Source: Antedon bifida
Lineage: Eukaryota; Echinodermata; Crinoidea; Comatulida; Antedonidae
Assembly: GCA_963402885.1 (NCBI GenBank)
Contig: OY727101.1
Coordinates: 10,302,917 to 10,366,916 of the forward strand
DNA: 64,000 bases
Direction: 5' to 3'
The stretch's first letter is position 1. Every line of letters begins with the position of its first letter. Below are positions 63,738 through 64,000 of the stretch, piece by piece. The notes under the pieces were generated by a model. The model saw only the letters and a program-made list of their open reading frames with translations. It did no database searches and had not been told where the DNA came from. Both the position numbers and the translations under genes were made by a program.

Positions 63738-63839
63738 CTTAATTATAGAACAGAAAAATATTTTCAAAACTACTGTTACATGCAAACTATGCTCCATAAA
63801 ATAGTTGTCTTGATTATGTATTTTATTAGGCCTATGCAA

Positions 63840-63930
63840 TGTCAATATAAAATGTAAATATACAATTCCTAGCCGTACTACCAGATTTATCTGATATATT
63901 GTTTGATACAATGTTTATAGCAAACTTGGG
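63840..63930 (-). pseudogene. Decayed HYR-like fragment
   Basis: In one minus-strand frame the sequence reads NISDKSGSTARNCIFTFYI between stops. This resembles the TATDxSGNTAxCxFTVxV end of an HYR domain. It has no donor after it and sits inside the CTLD1 intron, so it looks like a dead exon piece. Confidence 0.35.
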
Positions 63931-64000
63931 TTAAAATAGCTAAGACGCTCAGAGAAATCAAACCAGCCAGTGATACACTGGAAATTAATAAACGGTAAAG

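Overview
The window is invertebrate nuclear DNA: AT-rich, intron-rich, with no operons and many decayed transposable elements. The dominant domains are hyalin repeats (HYR), C-type lectin-like domains (CTLD), SEA and EGF. Long HYR arrays are typical of echinoderms and other invertebrate deuterostomes, so an echinoderm is my best guess. That is inference; nothing here names a species.

Right two-thirds (about 19.1-64 kb, minus strand): one giant gene read right to left, whose 5' end lies beyond base 64000. I place 84 coding exons. They give 7 CTLDs (the first only as its C-terminal half), 62 HYR domains, a SEA domain, an EGF, a calcium-binding EGF, a second SEA, another EGF, one transmembrane helix and a cytoplasmic tail of roughly 105 residues ending at a stop at 19134. 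The in-window coding length is about 19.5 kb (about 6,490 residues). Every exon from the first CTLD half to the last HYR starts and ends in phase 1, and only stalk and tail exons use other phases. The layout is CTLD1-HYR1-[CTLD2-CTLD3]-HYR2-HYR3-[CTLD4-CTLD5]-HYR4-[CTLD6-CTLD7]-HYR5 to HYR62-SEA-EGF-cbEGF-SEA-EGF-TM-tail. This predicts a very long cell-surface protein with sugar-binding heads on an HYR stalk and a membrane-proximal SEA that may self-cleave. HYR6-18 come from a recently amplified four-exon cassette (ABCD ABCD ABCD A, period about 1.79 kb, introns included).

Left third (1-19 kb): segmental duplicates of a small three-exon minus-strand gene for a secreted, four-cysteine, half-EGF peptide of 97 residues. 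One copy is cut by the window edge (216-808), two are complete (7699-8598 and 15738-16760), and a diverged orphan signal-peptide exon sits at 3921-3993. Each complete copy faces a short convergent plus-strand ORF. Between and around them lie a 1-kb terminal-inverted-repeat element, a 0.7-0.8-kb tandem satellite, LINE fragments (one with its empty site preserved in a duplicate), a mobile CGGT-rich repeat and long AT-rich stretches.

Exon ends were placed by reading GT/AG sites and phase by eye; every listed exon length agrees with its phase. No alignment or database search was run.
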